64,000 nucleotides of DNA from Tritrichomonas musculus. Its lineage: Eukaryota; Parabasalia; Tritrichomonadida; Tritrichomonadidae. Under the pieces are notes generated by a model. It did no database searches, had not been told where the DNA came from, and saw only the letters and a list, made by a program, of their open reading frames with translations. Location of the stretch: contig JAPFFF010000014.1 in assembly GCA_039105265.1 (NCBI GenBank), positions 3,534,001 to 3,598,000 on the forward strand. The letters run 5' to 3'. This document shows, one piece after another, positions 62,991 to 64,000 of this stretch; position 1 is the stretch's first letter; every line of letters begins with the position of its first letter. Both the position numbers and the translations under genes were made by a program.

Positions 62991-64000
62991 TAGTAAAATT
63001 TCAAAAGATTGCCATGCAACAGAATCCTTGTCGAATAAAACAATTTTAAAAAATGCTCCTACTGACATATCAAAAAGTTCTATTGCATTTTCAACTGATT
63101 ACTTTCCACCTGATTGGATTGATAGCTCGTATTCGCCTGCATATGTTAGCATTCAACCAGGCTTGCCTTTTAAACAAGAATGCTGGAATTATACTTATGT
63201 TTCTGTTTTTTTAAATGAGTTGCTTTACTTCCATAAATTCAAACAAAATAAAAAGAAACTTTTTGCATGCAAAAATGAGTCGCAAGAAAATTGGAAAGTT
63301 TTTATTGATTCAGAAGAGGAATTGAATGTAACCGTTTCATTGGAATGGATTAAAAAAGCATGGTTTAGATTTGAGGACAACGTTTATTCATATAAAAGAA
63401 AGCATTTAAAATTTCGCCCAGAACTTAAGTTACAAAAAGAAACTTGTTTTGTATGGATCATATCTTTTCCTGGCCCAGGAACAAGGGCATTGTTAAAGCA
63501 TTCATCTTTATTATTTTATTCGTTATTCGATTTTTCTGATGTTTTGCAATCTTTTGTAAAAAAATCAATTAAAAATGGTCTTGAAGAGAATGAAGATACT
63601 TCTACTTTGCTTGAGTTTTTCTGTTCTTTTTGTAATAAACAAGTAAATGAGGCAACTAACAAAGATGATTTGATGAATACGATCAAAGGATATTTGCTTC
63701 TAAACATTATTCCTGTCGAAAATAACAGGAAAAACTTACCAAAAATAGAATACAACGGTATATTGCATTATATAACTTCAGGAGTTTATCTTTTACCTTC
63801 ATGTGCATCTATTTTAAATGAGAATAAATTAAACGGTTTTTTACTTGATACTACCTTTAGAGTATTACCGTATTTTACCACTTCAATTATAATGGGCTCA
63901 AAATACAATACTGGTTTTGCATTAGGATACAGTTTTGGACCAACAGAAAAATCTGACTATTATTTATTATTATTAAATACAATTGAAAAAAAATGTTCTT
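62107..64000 (+). CDS. MULE-type transposase with 81-residue N-terminal repeats (partial, runs off the window)
   Basis: From the ATG at 62107 the frame is open for at least 631 codons to the window edge. Residues 1 to about 295 are the Ser/Asn/Gln/Thr-rich tandem repeats. A conserved-looking region follows (YFPPDWIDSSYSPAYVSIQP, ECWNYTYVSVFLNELLYFHK, RKHLKFRPELKLQK with a Cys), and then the MULE core start, NGFLLDTTFRVLPYFTTS, whose DTTF matches the DGTF of the broken element at 29755-33598, with SKYNTGFALGYSFGPTEKSD after it. No break is visible, so the gene looks intact so far. The repeats are unlike normal MULE N-termini (usually a zinc-binding domain) and may be disordered. A start upstream is blocked by the one-base difference in the first repeat. 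Confidence 0.75.
   Translation, partial: MSAPVNANADSTASKQNLFCKSNNFNNIQLFSTPNDSKDDQKSHFTPPRLSSSFNTHGIQTSESSIKDNQQQSQHYTNILPMSAPVNANADSTASKQNLFCKSNNFNNIQLFSTPNDSKDDQKSHFTPPRLSSSFNTHGIQTSESSIKDNQQQSQHYTNILPMSAPVNANADSTASKQNLFCKSNNFNNIQLFSTPNDSKDDQKSHFTPPRLSSSFNTHGIQTSESSIKDNQQQSQHYTNILPMSAPVNANADSTASKQNLFCKSNNFNNIQLFSTPNDSKDDQKSYFTPPQLSNSKISKDCHATESLSNKTILKNAPTDISKSSIAFSTDYFPPDWIDSSYSPAYVSIQPGLPFKQECWNYTYVSVFLNELLYFHKFKQNKKKLFACKNESQENWKVFIDSEEELNVTVSLEWIKKAWFRFEDNVYSYKRKHLKFRPELKLQKETCFVWIISFPGPGTRALLKHSSLLFYSLFDFSDVLQSFVKKSIKNGLEENEDTSTLLEFFCSFCNKQVNEATNKDDLMNTIKGYLLLNIIPVENNRKNLPKIEYNGILHYITSGVYLLPSCASILNENKLNGFLLDTTFRVLPYFTTSIIMGSKYNTGFALGYSFGPTEKSDYYLLLLNTIEKKCS

Overview
The window is very AT-rich nuclear DNA from a flagellated protist. 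Every gene is a single uninterrupted reading frame. The gene set is an axonemal CFAP77 homologue, a two-repeat Myb factor, a giant BEACH protein, coiled-coil proteins, a pseudokinase and a bacterial-type aspartase. Together with Mutator-like transposons, an unassigned SANT-tailed transposase and a Polinton fossil, this points to a parabasalid. A trichomonad, most likely Tritrichomonas-like, is my inference from style and content, not from a search.

Layout. 1-5.9 kb: AT-rich DNA with one terminal-inverted-repeat (TIR) element, a hairpin element and decayed coding scraps. 6-7.9 kb: an intact transposase-like gene with a SANT/Myb tail. 8-11.9 kb: relics and short duplications. 11.9-18.4 kb: three host genes on the + strand (CFAP77, coiled-coil protein, R2R3 Myb). 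18.4-26.2 kb: a nest of miniature transposons around a NOC2 gene; one 853-bp element is present twice, and one copy carries two further insertions. 28.1-29.5 kb: aspartate ammonia-lyase. 29.75-33.6 kb: a complete but broken Mutator-like element with a 9-bp target duplication, 23-bp subterminal repeats and a nested miniature element. 34.3-52.5 kb: the gene-dense core, holding a pseudokinase, a coiled-coil protein, a vWA-E2 (UBC) protein with a 27-bp coding minisatellite, an ARM-like protein and a 3,026-residue BEACH protein. 52.6-61.4 kb: a miniature element, then an 8.46-kb element with about 130-bp TIRs that holds a transposase relic, Polinton fossil pieces, more miniature elements and an orphan gene of different base composition. 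62.1-64 kb: a Mutator-like transposase gene with four 81-residue repeats at its start, running off the end.

Working together. The host genes are not an operon or a pathway. They are housekeeping and cytoskeletal genes: axoneme (CFAP77), ribosome assembly (NOC2), ubiquitin signalling (vWA-UBC), membrane traffic (BEACH), transcription (Myb) and amino-acid catabolism (aspartase). The accessory DNA is dominated by cut-and-paste elements, several with exact 8-10-bp target duplications readable by eye, so an order of insertion can be worked out.
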